A DNA stretch of 64,000 nucleotides from contig BPJM01000005.1 of the NCBI GenBank assembly GCA_026004615.1, forward strand, positions 126,477 through 190,476, in the 5' to 3' direction. How positions within the stretch are numbered: position 1 is the first letter of the stretch; each line of letters begins with the position of its first letter. The translations under genes were made by a program, and so were the position numbers. This document shows, piece after piece, positions 52,407-61,328 of the stretch. This stretch comes from Planctomycetota bacterium. GTDB lineage: Bacteria; Planctomycetota; J058; J103. The notes under the pieces are model-generated. The model was not told the origin of the DNA, did no database searches, and was given only the letters and a program-made list of their open reading frames with translations.

Positions 52407-53557
52407 GGAGCGAGGTCCGCGTCGCGCCGGTCTTCCGCACCATCCTGTATGCCCAGGCGTGGGAGGATCCCGAGGTCGACCGCATGGCGCTGCGGATCGG
52501 CCCCGGCGATGATGTGTTCGCGATCGCCGCCTCGGGCGACAACGCGCTGGCGTTCCTGCTCGACGAGCCGCGCTCGCTGACCGCGCTCGACTTCAACCTG
52601 ACCCAGTGCTGTCTCATGGAGCTCAAGATGGCCGCCATCGCGGCGCTGGAGCACGGCGAGCTGCTGGAGCTGCTGGGGGTGCGCCCCTGCAGGCGCCGGG
52701 CGGCGCTGTACCGGCGCATCCGCGATGCGCTCTCCGCCAAGGCGCGCGAGTACTGGGACGCGCATCCGGAGATCATCGAGCGCGGGGTCATCCACGCCGG
52801 CCGCTTCGAGAACTACTTTCGCCTGTTCCGCCGCTTCGTGCTGCCGCTGATCCACGGCCAGCGCATCCGGCGCGATCTGCTCGCCTGCCGCACGCTCGCC
52901 GAGCAGCGCCGGCTGTACGACCGGCGCTGGAACACCTGGCGCTGGCGGCTGTTGTTCCGGCTGTTCTTCAACCGCACGGTGATGGGACGTTTCGGCCGCG
53001 ACCCGGCGATGTTCAAGTACGTCGAGGGCGACGTCGCCGCGACGATCATCCGGCGCGCCGAGCACGGGATCACCGCGACGCCGGCGCGCACCAACTGGTT
53101 CATGGAGTACATCCTGACCGGCAACTACCAGACGGCCGAGCGGCTGCCGCCCTATCTGCGCGAGGAGAACCAGCCGCGGCTGCGGCGGCTGCTGGAGCGG
53201 GTCAAGCTGGTCAACGACGAGATCGAGGCGTTCCTGCCGTCGGTGCCGGCGGGCAGTTTCAGCAAATATTACCTCTCGGATATCTTCGAGTACATGAGCG
53301 AGCAGGCGGCGGCGGCGCTGTTCGCCGAGCTGGTGCGGACCTCGCGCGACGGGGCGATCCTGAGCTATCGCGAGATGATGGTGCCGCGCCCGCCGCCCGC
53401 CGCGTTGCGGGAGCAGCTGGTGGAGGACGCGGAGCTGGGGGCGCGCTGCCACGAGCTGGACCGGGCGTTCTTCTACGGGGCGCACCGGGTGGTGACGGTG
53501 CGCAAGCAGCCGGCGGGCAGCGCGGCGGCCAGCACGCGCGCCGGTGCGGCGGGCTGA
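52403..53557 (+). CDS. DUF3419 protein, BtaA-like 3-amino-3-carboxypropyltransferase
   Basis: 384 residues. ILYAQAWEDPEVDRMAL at the N-terminus and VFAIAASGDNALAFLL are BtaA signatures, followed by LDFNLTQCCLMELKMAA and the C-terminal YYLSDIFEYMSEQ. BtaA transfers the aminocarboxypropyl group of SAM to diacylglycerol, the first step to the betaine lipid DGTS. The N-methyltransferase BtaB is not adjacent, so the product may be unmethylated or different. Position behind a lipid-type reductase supports membrane lipid work. Confidence 0.9.
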   Translation: MRSEVRVAPVFRTILYAQAWEDPEVDRMALRIGPGDDVFAIAASGDNALAFLLDEPRSLTALDFNLTQCCLMELKMAAIAALEHGELLELLGVRPCRRRAALYRRIRDALSAKAREYWDAHPEIIERGVIHAGRFENYFRLFRRFVLPLIHGQRIRRDLLACRTLAEQRRLYDRRWNTWRWRLLFRLFFNRTVMGRFGRDPAMFKYVEGDVAATIIRRAEHGITATPARTNWFMEYILTGNYQTAERLPPYLREENQPRLRRLLERVKLVNDEIEAFLPSVPAGSFSKYYLSDIFEYMSEQAAAALFAELVRTSRDGAILSYREMMVPRPPPAALREQLVEDAELGARCHELDRAFFYGAHRVVTVRKQPAGSAAASTRAGAAG

Positions 53558-53671
53558 AGCCTGGGGGCGCGCGGCCGTCCGAGAGAAGGGAGCGCAAGGT
53601 CCGGCGGCGGCGCAGGCGCGCGGGCTCGCCTGTCGCGCTGCCGGGGGAGTCGAGGGATCGAGGAGCGGGCC

Positions 53672-54469
53672 GTGATCGCAGCCAACTGCCCCGGGGGCGG
53701 CATCGCCCTGCTGGCATTCGTGTTCGCGCTGGGCGCCGCTCAGGCCGCGCCGGCACTGACCGGCCGCGAGATCGTGGAGAAGGCCGACAAGGCGAACCGC
53801 GCGCGCGACGAGATGGTCGAGTCCATCATGTACCTGATCAGCCCCGGCGGCCAGCAGCGCGTGCGCAAGATGGTGACCTGGTCCAAGAGCGGCGAGGGCG
53901 ATGACGACATGATCCTGATCCGCTTCCTGGCGCCGCCGGACATCAAGGACACCGGCTTGCTCACGATCGAGGAGGGGGGCAGGGACAACCAGCTCTTGTA
54001 CCTGCCCGAGCTGCGCCGGTCCAAGCGGCTGGCCGGCGCCAGCAAGGCCGCCTCGTTCGTCGGCAGCGATTTCAGCAACTACGACATGCGCACCGAGGAC
54101 CTCGCCAACCACGACTACGAGCTGCTGGGCGAGGAGGCGGTCGAGGGGCGGCCCTGCTACAAGGTGGTGGCGCGGCCGCGGACCGAACAGACCCGCGAGG
54201 AGAGCGGCTATGCGCGCCGCATCCTGTGGATCGACAAGGAGCGGTGGGTGCCGGTCAAGGTCGAGTACTTCGACCGCAACGACAGGCCGCTGAAGGTCCT
54301 GGTGGCCTCGGATTACAAGCAGATCCAGGGGCTGTGGCGGGCGCACCGCATCGAGGTCCGCAACCTCCAGCAGGGCTCCAAGACCATCCTGATCCAGAAC
54401 CCCGAGCGCAAGATCAACCAGGGATTGCCCGACTCGCACTTCAGCCGCCGCTCGCTGGAGAACCCGTGA
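53672..54469 (+). CDS. LolA-like outer membrane lipoprotein-sorting family protein
   Basis: 265 residues. Signal peptide (ALLAFVFALGAAQA), then a LolA-like half-barrel protein of the COG2834-related group: GREIVEKADKANRARD, MILIRFLAPPDIKDTGLL, LPELRRSKRLAG, SFVGSDFSNYDM and CYKVVARPR. Proteins of this kind carry lipids or lipoproteins across the periplasm and often sit beside RND-type transporters, which are missing here. It lies 114 nt after the BtaA-like gene. GTG 53672 has GAGGAG upstream. Confidence 0.88.
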   Translation: MIAANCPGGGIALLAFVFALGAAQAAPALTGREIVEKADKANRARDEMVESIMYLISPGGQQRVRKMVTWSKSGEGDDDMILIRFLAPPDIKDTGLLTIEEGGRDNQLLYLPELRRSKRLAGASKAASFVGSDFSNYDMRTEDLANHDYELLGEEAVEGRPCYKVVARPRTEQTREESGYARRILWIDKERWVPVKVEYFDRNDRPLKVLVASDYKQIQGLWRAHRIEVRNLQQGSKTILIQNPERKINQGLPDSHFSRRSLENP

Positions 54470-54733
54470 CGGCCCGCGCCCGCCGCGGACCCCGCCACGC
54501 CGGCGTGCAGGCGCCGGTACCGCCCCGCCGGCTGCCCGGCGTGCAGGGAGTGGCAGGGAGCCCGGGTTCTGCCCGGCGCGGCCATGCCGCGCGGCCGCGC
54601 CCGGACGTTCTCGGCGGAGGGGTGGCGAGGGAGCCCGGTTCGGTTCCAGTGCGGCGGCGGAGTTGACGGGGGCTCCCGCGGCCGGTAGTGTGCCGCCCTG
54701 GATCGGCCCGGTGGAGGCGAGCGGGGGCGGCGG

Positions 54734-55219
54734 GTGGGCGCACGCGAGCGAGCGGCGCGGCCGGTGATCGGCTGGCGCGAGTGGGTCGGCTTGCCCGGGC
54801 TGGGCATCGCGCGCATCAAGGCCAAGGTGGATACGGGGGCGCGGACCTCGGCGCTGCATGCCTTCGACGTCGAGCGCTTCACGCGGCGCGGCCGGCCGAT
54901 GGTGCGCTTCAAGGTGCACCCGCTGCAGCGCGACTCCCACCGCACCGTCCAGGCCGAGGCGGAGCTGGTCGATGAGCGGCAGGTCAGGAGTTCCTCCGGG
55001 CACACCCAGCTGCGGCCGGTCATCCTGACCGAGGTGGAGCTGCTCGGCCGCCGCCTGCCGATCGAGCTGACGCTGACGGGCCGCGATGCCATGGGCTTCC
55101 GGATGCTGCTGGGGCGGCAGGCGCTGCGCGGGCACTTCGTGGTCGACCCGGGGCGCAGCTACCTCGGCGGCCGGCCACCGCGGCGGCGCAAGGGAATACG
55201 AAAGGGGTCGCACCGATGA
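54734..55219 (+). CDS. RimK-associated retropepsin-like protease family protein (DUF785)
   Basis: 161 residues. The aspartic-protease-like motif [13 protein letters not shown] and the later [10 protein letters not shown] match the family annotated as ATP-dependent zinc protease or DUF785, which has a retropepsin-like fold. GTG 54734 is the only good start. The stop overlaps rimK (ATGA), the usual gene pairing. Its substrate may be a peptide tag added by RimK; this is inference. Confidence 0.9.
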   Translation: MGARERAARPVIGWREWVGLPGLGIARIKAKVDTGARTSALHAFDVERFTRRGRPMVRFKVHPLQRDSHRTVQAEAELVDERQVRSSSGHTQLRPVILTEVELLGRRLPIELTLTGRDAMGFRMLLGRQALRGHFVVDPGRSYLGGRPPRRRKGIRKGSHR

Positions 55220-56121
55220 AGATCGCCATCCTGAGTCGCAAGGCCTCGCTCTATTCGACCCGCCGGCTCAAGGAGGCGGCCGAGGCGCGCGGGCACACCG
55301 TGCGGGTCATCGACTACCTGCGCTGCTACATGAACATCGCCGCCCACCGGCCGAAGGTCATCTACGGCCGGAAGGCGCTCGACGACGTCGATGCGGTCAT
55401 CCCGCGCATCGGTGCGTCGCAGACCTTCTACGGCACCGCGGTGGTGCGCCAGTTCGAGATGATGGGGGTGCTGTGCGCCAACGAGTCGCAGGCGATCGCG
55501 CGCTCGCGCGACAAGCTGCGGGCGCTGCAGCTGCTGGCCCGCGACGGCATCGGGTTGCCGGTGAGCGCGTTCTGCAACTCCCCCAAGGACGTCGAGGGGG
55601 TCATCGAGATCGTGGGCGGGGCGCCGCTGGTCATCAAGCTGCTCGAGGGCACGCAGGGCATCGGGGTGGTGCTGGCGGAGACGAACAAGGCGGCCGAATC
55701 CGTCATCCAGGCCTTTCGCAACCTCGATGCCAACATCCTGGTCCAGGAGTTCATCAAGGAGGCGGGGGGGGCGGACATCCGCGCCTTCGTCGTCGGCAAG
55801 CGCGTGGTCGCCTCGATGAAGCGGCAGGGGCCGCCCGGGGAGTTCCGCTCCAACCTCCACCGGGGCGGCAGCGCCGAGCCCGTCCGGCTGACGCCGGAGG
55901 AGCGTGCGACCGCGGTGCGTGCGGCCAAGGCGCTGGGGCTGAATGTCGCCGGCGTCGACATGCTGCGGTCCAACCACGGTCCGGTGGTGCTCGAGGTCAA
56001 CTCCTCGCCGGGCCTGGAGGGGATCGAGAAGGCGACGGGGGTCGATGTCGCCGCCAAGATCATCGAGTTCCTCGAGAAGCACATCGAGACCGGCAGCACC
56101 AGGGACCGGATCCAGGTGTGA
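55216..56121 (+). CDS. rimK: RimK-type ATP-grasp ligase
   Basis: 301 residues, standard length. ATP-grasp landmarks: [52 protein letters not shown] and [15 protein letters not shown]. RimK adds glutamates to ribosomal protein S6 or other acceptors. The protease-like gene upstream overlaps it by 4 nt, and an AstE/aspartoacylase-type gene follows 40 nt downstream, the classical triad. Confidence 0.93.
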   Translation: MKIAILSRKASLYSTRRLKEAAEARGHTVRVIDYLRCYMNIAAHRPKVIYGRKALDDVDAVIPRIGASQTFYGTAVVRQFEMMGVLCANESQAIARSRDKLRALQLLARDGIGLPVSAFCNSPKDVEGVIEIVGGAPLVIKLLEGTQGIGVVLAETNKAAESVIQAFRNLDANILVQEFIKEAGGADIRAFVVGKRVVASMKRQGPPGEFRSNLHRGGSAEPVRLTPEERATAVRAAKALGLNVAGVDMLRSNHGPVVLEVNSSPGLEGIEKATGVDVAAKIIEFLEKHIETGSTRDRIQV

Positions 56122-56161
56122 GCGCGGTGGGCAGGCCGGTGCCGGCGCGCGGGCGAGCCGG

Positions 56162-57211
56162 ATGAAGCAGGCGAGGGGAGGGGAGCGGAGCGTAGCGGGG
56201 GGCGATGCCGGCCGGGCGCGGCGCCAGGGACCCGTCGTGATCGCCGGCGTCGAGGTAGCGCCGGGGACTTCGGAGCACCTGGAGATCCCGGTCGCCGAGC
56301 TGCCGACCGAGACCTACCTGTCGCTGCCGGTGGCGGTGGTGCACGGGCGCGAGCCGGGCCCGCGGCTCTGGCTGAGCGCCACCATCCACGGCGACGAGGC
56401 GAACGGGATCGAGATCATCCGCAACGTGCTCGAACGGGTGGAGCCGCGACGGCTGCGCGGCACGCTCATCGCGGTGCCGATCGTCAACGTCTTCGGCTTC
56501 ATCCAGCAGTCGCGCTACCTGCCCGACCGGCGCGATCTCAACCGGTGCTTTCCGGGCTCGCCCCGCGGTTCGCTGGCCGCGCGGCTGGCGCATCTGTTCA
56601 TGCGCGAGGTGGTGGCGCACTGCACGCACGGGATCGATCTGCACACCGGCGCCAACCACCGGAGCAACCTCCCCCAGATCCGGGCCGACCTGCGCGACCG
56701 GCCGACGCGGCGCTGCGCCGAGGCGTTCAACGCCCCGGTCATGATGCACTCGCGCGCGCGCGACGGCTCGCTGCGCGAGGCCGCCACCCGGCGCGGCCTC
56801 AAGGTGCTGCTCTACGAGGGGGGCGAGGCGCAGCGGTTCGATCGGGAGGCGATCGAGATCGGCACCGGCGGGGTGCTGCGCGTGATGACCCACCTCGGCA
56901 TGGGGCAGTTCCGCCACCGCAAGCAGCCGGCCCACGGCCATTCGGTCGAACTGGTCTCCAGCGTCTGGGTGCGGGCGCGGCGCGGCGGCATCCTGCGGTT
57001 GCAGACCCGGCTCGGGGAGCGGGTGGCGGAAGGCCAGCAGCTGGGTACGATCGCGGATGCGTTCGGCGAACACCCGCTGGCGGTGCGGGCGCCGGTGGAA
57101 GGCATCGTGATCGGGCTCAACAAGATGCCGCTCGTCAACCAGGGGGACGCCATCGCGCACATCGGTCAGCTCAAGGGGCGCGCCCGCCGCCGCCCCGGGC
57201 GCGCAGAGTGA
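56162..57211 (+). CDS. Succinylglutamate desuccinylase / aspartoacylase family protein
   Basis: 349 residues. Zinc ligands of the M14-like family: HGDEANG, then DLHTG, with the catalytic Glu in LLYEGGEA. The N-terminal catalytic part is followed by a beta domain (about 270-340; GGILRLQTRLGERVAEGQ, VRAPVEGIVIGL). The enzyme removes an acyl group or C-terminal residue. As part of the RimK cluster it may trim amino-acid tags. ATG 56162 follows a weak GGCGAG site. Confidence 0.9.
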   Translation: MKQARGGERSVAGGDAGRARRQGPVVIAGVEVAPGTSEHLEIPVAELPTETYLSLPVAVVHGREPGPRLWLSATIHGDEANGIEIIRNVLERVEPRRLRGTLIAVPIVNVFGFIQQSRYLPDRRDLNRCFPGSPRGSLAARLAHLFMREVVAHCTHGIDLHTGANHRSNLPQIRADLRDRPTRRCAEAFNAPVMMHSRARDGSLREAATRRGLKVLLYEGGEAQRFDREAIEIGTGGVLRVMTHLGMGQFRHRKQPAHGHSVELVSSVWVRARRGGILRLQTRLGERVAEGQQLGTIADAFGEHPLAVRAPVEGIVIGLNKMPLVNQGDAIAHIGQLKGRARRRPGRAE

Positions 57212-57245
57212 GGGATGGCCGGCGCGCGCAGCAGGAGGAGGGGAC

Positions 57246-57809
57246 ATGGCCGAGCAGCTCGCGAGCTTCCGGCTCTCCGAACAGGTGGAGCTGCAGATCC
57301 GGCAGGGCGATCTGACCGAGGAGCAGGTCGATGCGATCGTGAACGCCGCCAACAGCCAGCTCCGGCACGGCGGCGGGGTGGCGGGCGCGATCGTGCGCAA
57401 GGGAGGCCCCACGATCCAGCGCGAGAGCGATGCGCTGGCGCCGGTGCCGGTCGGCAAGGCGGTGCTCACCGGGGCGGGGCGGCTGCCTTGCCGTCACGTC
57501 ATCCACGCGGTCGGCCCGCGCTGGGGGGAGGGCGAGGAGGACGAAAAGCTCCGCAGCGCGGTCGACTCCAGCCTGGCGCTCGCACACCAGCACGGGCTGC
57601 GGAGCGTGGCGCTGCCGGCCATCAGCTCCGGCATCTTCGGCTTTCCCAAGGAGCGGTGCGCCGAGATCCTGATCCGCACCGCGCGCGAGTTCGTCGCGCG
57701 CCACCCCGGGACGAGCCTGCGCGAGATCCGGTTCGTGCTGTTCGACCGGCCGATGGCAGAGCTGTTCGTCGAGAAGGCCCGCGAGCAGCTCGGTGATGCG
57801 GCGTCGTGA
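57246..57809 (+). CDS. Macrodomain protein
   Basis: 187 residues, a stand-alone macrodomain: IRQGDLTEEQVDAIVNAANSQ, HGGGVAGAIVRKGG, VIHAVGPRW and the loop ISSGIFGFPKE. Macrodomains bind ADP-ribose and may remove it from proteins or hydrolyse O-acetyl-ADP-ribose. The NAANSQL and GGGVAGAI elements are intact, so it should bind. GGAGGAGGGG lies just before ATG 57246. It is 34 nt from the RimK cluster, and is likely cotranscribed. Confidence 0.94.
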   Translation: MAEQLASFRLSEQVELQIRQGDLTEEQVDAIVNAANSQLRHGGGVAGAIVRKGGPTIQRESDALAPVPVGKAVLTGAGRLPCRHVIHAVGPRWGEGEEDEKLRSAVDSSLALAHQHGLRSVALPAISSGIFGFPKERCAEILIRTAREFVARHPGTSLREIRFVLFDRPMAELFVEKAREQLGDAAS

Positions 57810-57829
57810 GGCGGCAGCAGCACCGCCGC

Positions 57830-57851
57830 GCGGGCTCGGGCCCAGACCCGC
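57830..57851. terminator. Hairpin between convergent genes
   Basis: GCGGG and CCCGC enclose a GGGCCC palindrome. It lies between the macrodomain stop and the methyltransferase stop, and has no T-run. Confidence 0.3.
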
Positions 57852-58640
57852 TCACTCCTCGGGCAGCTGCGCCCAGAACAGGATGCGCTTGAAGGGGAAG
57901 AAAAAGGGGCGCTCCTCGGGCAGCAGCTCGCATACGCGCGCGGAGTAGCGCTCCAGGAAGTGGGCGAACATGACCTCGGTGAGCAGCGCCCGGTAGGGAA
58001 CGAGCAGCGTTCCCTTGGTCCACTCGATGACATCGTCGCGCGAGCGGAGCACGTGCGGATAGACCTGCAGCCGCACGTGCTGCTCGGCGAACCCGAGGCG
58101 ATAGAGGAGGGTGGCGTAGCTCTCGGGCTGGAGCACGGGGCTGGAGTGCACGAAGCCTCCCAGCGCGTGGTCGAACGGAGGCGAGGCGGCGATCTCGGCG
58201 GCGGCGCGGTAGGCCGGGTGGTCGTGGTTGGCCGGCAGCTGCACGGCGAGCTGACCGCCGCGCCGCAGCGCGCGGACCAGCCGCCGGAGCAGCGAGACGT
58301 GGTCCGGCACCCACTGCAGTGCCGCGTGCGAGAACACCAGGTCGTACCGCTCGCCGCCCTGGGGGAACGCGGCGATATCACGCCGTTCGAACCGGATGGC
58401 GCCGCCGAGCAGCTCTGCCTCCTCGGGCAGCATGCTGCTCGCGCTGTCGATGCCGACCGTCTCGGCCGCCCCGAGCTGCTCGTGCAGCAGGCGGGTCAGC
58501 CGGCCCGAGCCGCAGCCCAGGTCCACCACCCGCATGCCGGGGCGCGGCCGCACCAGTGCCAGCAGGTCGAAGAACGGCGCCGTCCGCTCCACCGCGAAGC
58601 GCTCGTACTGCTGGCGGTCCCAGGCGCCGTGCACGCTCAC
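57852..58640 (-). CDS. Class I SAM methyltransferase, trans-aconitate methyltransferase-like
   Basis: 262 residues. SAM motif VVDLGCGSGRLTRLL, VGIDSASSM and YDLVFSHAALQWVPD, then VQLPANHDHPAY and the C-terminal FPFKRILFWAQLPE, all like Tam. It would methylate a small carboxylate such as trans-aconitate. I prefer GTG 58640: a perfect TACAAT box (58648-58653) lies 7 nt upstream and overlaps the alternative ATG 58649. Single gene between convergent neighbours. Confidence 0.9.
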   Translation of the reverse strand: MSVHGAWDRQQYERFAVERTAPFFDLLALVRPRPGMRVVDLGCGSGRLTRLLHEQLGAAETVGIDSASSMLPEEAELLGGAIRFERRDIAAFPQGGERYDLVFSHAALQWVPDHVSLLRRLVRALRRGGQLAVQLPANHDHPAYRAAAEIAASPPFDHALGGFVHSSPVLQPESYATLLYRLGFAEQHVRLQVYPHVLRSRDDVIEWTKGTLLVPYRALLTEVMFAHFLERYSARVCELLPEERPFFFPFKRILFWAQLPEE

Positions 58641-58647
58641 GGAGCGC

Positions 58648-58653
58648 ATTGTA
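58648..58653 (-). promoter_or_regulatory. -10 box of the Tam-like gene
   Basis: TACAAT on the minus strand ends 7 nt before GTG 58640, a leaderless arrangement. No -35 box is clear. Confidence 0.4.
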
Positions 58654-58697
58654 GCAGCGCGGTCCGGCGCTGCCGGCCGGCCGGGCGGTGCAGCGCC

Positions 58698-60380
58698 TCA
58701 GTGGCGAAAATGCCGCATGCCCGTGAGCACCATGGCCAGTCCAGCGGCCTCGGCCGCCGCGATCACCTCCGGATCGCGCCGCGAGCCGCCGGGCTGGATG
58801 AGCGCGCGGATGCCGGCCGAGGCCGCGAGTTCGATCGCATCGGGGAACGGAAAGAAGGCATCCGAGGCGAGCACGGCCCCGCGCGCGCGCGGGCCGGCCT
58901 TGCGGATCGCCAGCGCGACCGCATCGACGCGGCTCATCTGGCCCGCCCCCACGCCCAGCACCTGGGCGTCGCGGGCGATGACGATCGCGTTGGAGCGCAC
59001 GTGTTTGCACACCGCCCAGGCGAACCGCAGGTCGGCCAGCTCGGCAGGACTGGGCACGCGCGCCGTCACCGGGCGGAGCGCCCGTTCATCCAGCAGCTGC
59101 CGGTCGCGCTCCTGCACCAGCAGCCCGCCCTCGATCGGGCGCAGTTCCCAGTCGGCCTCCGCCCCCGGCGGCTCCGCGGCGACGGGGTTCGGTGATGGCG
59201 GGGGGGCGAGCGCGACGAGCAGCACGCGCAGCTCCGGCTTGGTGGCGAGCACCGCCTGCGCCCGGGGATCGCAGCCGGGCGCGAGCACCAGCTCCAGGAA
59301 CCGGGCTCGCAGCAGCTCGGCGGCCGCCGGGTCCAGCGGCTGGCTCAGCCCTACGATGCCGCCGAAGGCCGAGAGCGGATCGCCCGCCAGCGCGCGCTCC
59401 AGGGCCTGGGCGGGCCCGTGGCCGAGCGCCGCCCCGCAGGGGTTGGTGTGCTTGATCACGCAGGCCGCCGCCTGTTCGGGCATGAGCGCTGCCAGCTCGC
59501 GCACCAGCGCCAGCGCGGCCTGCGCATCGAGCAGGTTGTTGTACGACAGCGGCTTGCCCTGCAGCGGCCGGGCGAGCGCGAGTGCCGGCGCGGGCGTGGC
59601 TGCGGCGGTGCTCCCCGCGCAGCCGCCCGCGCCGCCCGCGCGCGCGGCGAGCAGGGGCTCTACGTAGAGGGCGGCGCGCTGGTGGGGGTTCTCCCCGTAG
59701 CGCAGCGCGCAGGCCCGGCTCCAGGTGCGGGTCAGCCGTTCGGGAAACGGTGTCTCCGTGCCCGCGGCTCGCTCGGCGCCGAGCGCCGCGGCGGCGGTCT
59801 CGGGCCGCGCCGCCAGCACCGTGGCGATCGTGGCCTCGTAGGCGGCGGTGCGGGCGAACGCCTTGCGCGCCAGGGCGCGGCGGCTCTCGGGGCGCAGCTG
59901 TCCGTGCGCGCGCAGCTCCGCGAGCGCGTGCGGGTAGTCGGCCGGATCGACCAGCACCGCCACCCGCTCGCAGTTCTTGGCGGCGGCGCGGATCATGGCC
60001 GGGCCGCCGATGTCGATCTGCTCCAGCAGCTCCTGCCAGCTGGCGTCGCGAGCGGCGGCGTGTTCGAACCGGTACAGGTTGCAGGCGAGCAGTTCGATGG
60101 GGGCGATGCCGTGCTGGGCGAGCGCCGCCAGGTCCCGCTCGCCGGGCCGCGCCAGCAACCCGCCGAACACGCCCGGGTGCAGCGTCTTGAGGCGGCCGTC
60201 CAGGATCTCGGGGAACCCGGTCAGCTCCTCGAGCGGGCGCACCTCCAGCCCCGCCTGGCGGAGCACCCGCGCGGTGCCACCGGTTGCGATCAGCTCGAAG
60301 CCGAGCTCGAGCAGCCCCCGCCCCAGCTCGACGATCCCGCTCTTGTCGGTCACGCTCAGCAGCGCGGTCCGCGCCTGCAT
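58698..60380 (-). CDS. purH: Bifunctional AICAR transformylase / IMP cyclohydrolase
   Basis: 560 residues. The N-terminal IMP cyclohydrolase domain begins ALLSVTDKSGIVELGRGL; the C-terminal AICAR transformylase has KHTNPCGAALG and the end AVLASDAFFPFPDAIELAA. It catalyses the last two steps of IMP synthesis with 10-formyl-tetrahydrofolate. It is about 35 residues longer than usual because of two Ala/Pro-rich insertions (near 255 and 410). AGAGGA precedes ATG 60380, and TACAAT at 60415-60420 is a probable -10 box. Confidence 0.96.
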   Translation of the reverse strand: MQARTALLSVTDKSGIVELGRGLLELGFELIATGGTARVLRQAGLEVRPLEELTGFPEILDGRLKTLHPGVFGGLLARPGERDLAALAQHGIAPIELLACNLYRFEHAAARDASWQELLEQIDIGGPAMIRAAAKNCERVAVLVDPADYPHALAELRAHGQLRPESRRALARKAFARTAAYEATIATVLAARPETAAAALGAERAAGTETPFPERLTRTWSRACALRYGENPHQRAALYVEPLLAARAGGAGGCAGSTAAATPAPALALARPLQGKPLSYNNLLDAQAALALVRELAALMPEQAAACVIKHTNPCGAALGHGPAQALERALAGDPLSAFGGIVGLSQPLDPAAAELLRARFLELVLAPGCDPRAQAVLATKPELRVLLVALAPPPSPNPVAAEPPGAEADWELRPIEGGLLVQERDRQLLDERALRPVTARVPSPAELADLRFAWAVCKHVRSNAIVIARDAQVLGVGAGQMSRVDAVALAIRKAGPRARGAVLASDAFFPFPDAIELAASAGIRALIQPGGSRRDPEVIAAAEAAGLAMVLTGMRHFRH

Positions 60381-61328
60381 CGCATTTCGTCCTCTTCACC
60401 CCACCTGTTCGCGCATTGTAGCGGTCGGCCGCCTGGCGCGCCCGGCGCGGCCGGGCGGCTCGGCTCTCGAGCCTGGCGCTGCGGTGGCGGGCTCCGTCCG
60501 GGGATGGTGGTGGGGTGGCGGTTCGGGCGCCGGAGGAGGCTGCGGGCCAGGGCGGCGCTCGGCGGCGCCCGGCTCCACCCGACACCGTCGGGCACCCTCG
60601 GTCGCGGCCGTTGCACGCCCCGAGCTTTTGACAGCGAGAGGTTCGCGGGGAGGGTGCGGAGCCTGTGCTGCCCGCACCCGTCTCGCACAGCGCCGGGCGC
60701 GCGCACCGCGGGCATGGGACGCAGAGCGCTCGGAGGGGCGAACTCCAGAGCGGCCGCCCGCCTGCGACGCCGGAGACACGAGGAGGGGGCTTCGTGCTCG
60801 GAGTACCGCACGGCCTCCTGTCCTTCGTCCTCGAGCCGCGGCGCCGCCGTGACAAGGCGCCGCGCAACGTGGTGGCCCGCCTCCTGGGGCTGCGCGCGCG
60901 GTAGGTCGAGGACCTCCTTCCGGGCACGGGCCGCACGAAGACCCCAAGAGCCAGCTCTCGCGCCTCTGCCAGGCGCGCGGACGCCTCCACCGAGGGCGCC
61001 CACGGCGCACCTCGGTCACCGGGAAGTTTCCTGACCAGGCGAGCCTGCTGCCCGGGCCAGCATGCTGCGGACGGCGGTGTCGGCGACCGGCGGGGTCAGG
61101 CAAGGCTTCCGGGCAGAAGAGGAGAAGGTCTCGGGGTTCGGCTCGGGAGAACGTACCCGCCTGAGGGGACCCCCAGCAGCGCTCGCAGGCAGGCTGAAAC
61201 GGCGCGGTCCTCCAGCCCCATATTGCCACGTTTTCCTGCTCTTCTCTACTCTCTGGCATCGGCTATGGATTCGGCCGGCTCATGGTGGAGGGGGCCATAT
61301 GGGCGCCCAGCTGGGAGGAGGGCGTGCG
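60381..61328. other. Long intergenic region with low coding content
   Basis: 948 nt. The purH -10 box is at 60415-60420 and a beta-helix gene promoter at 61223-61252. Between them, short frames with Arg-rich products are present on both strands but none has a ribosome site and recognisable content. From about 60900 GC falls slightly. A decayed gene is possible but I cannot name one. Confidence 0.4.
61223..61252 (+). promoter_or_regulatory. Predicted promoter of the beta-helix gene
   Basis: TTGCCA at 61223-61228, an 18-nt spacer, TACTCT at 61247-61252, in a locally AT-richer stretch. Confidence 0.45.

Noticed and set aside
60665..60904. Short plus-strand frame ending VPHGLLSFVLEPRRRR
   Set aside because: Its ribosome site is poor, it has no relatives that I recognise, and similar Arg-rich frames occur on the other strand.
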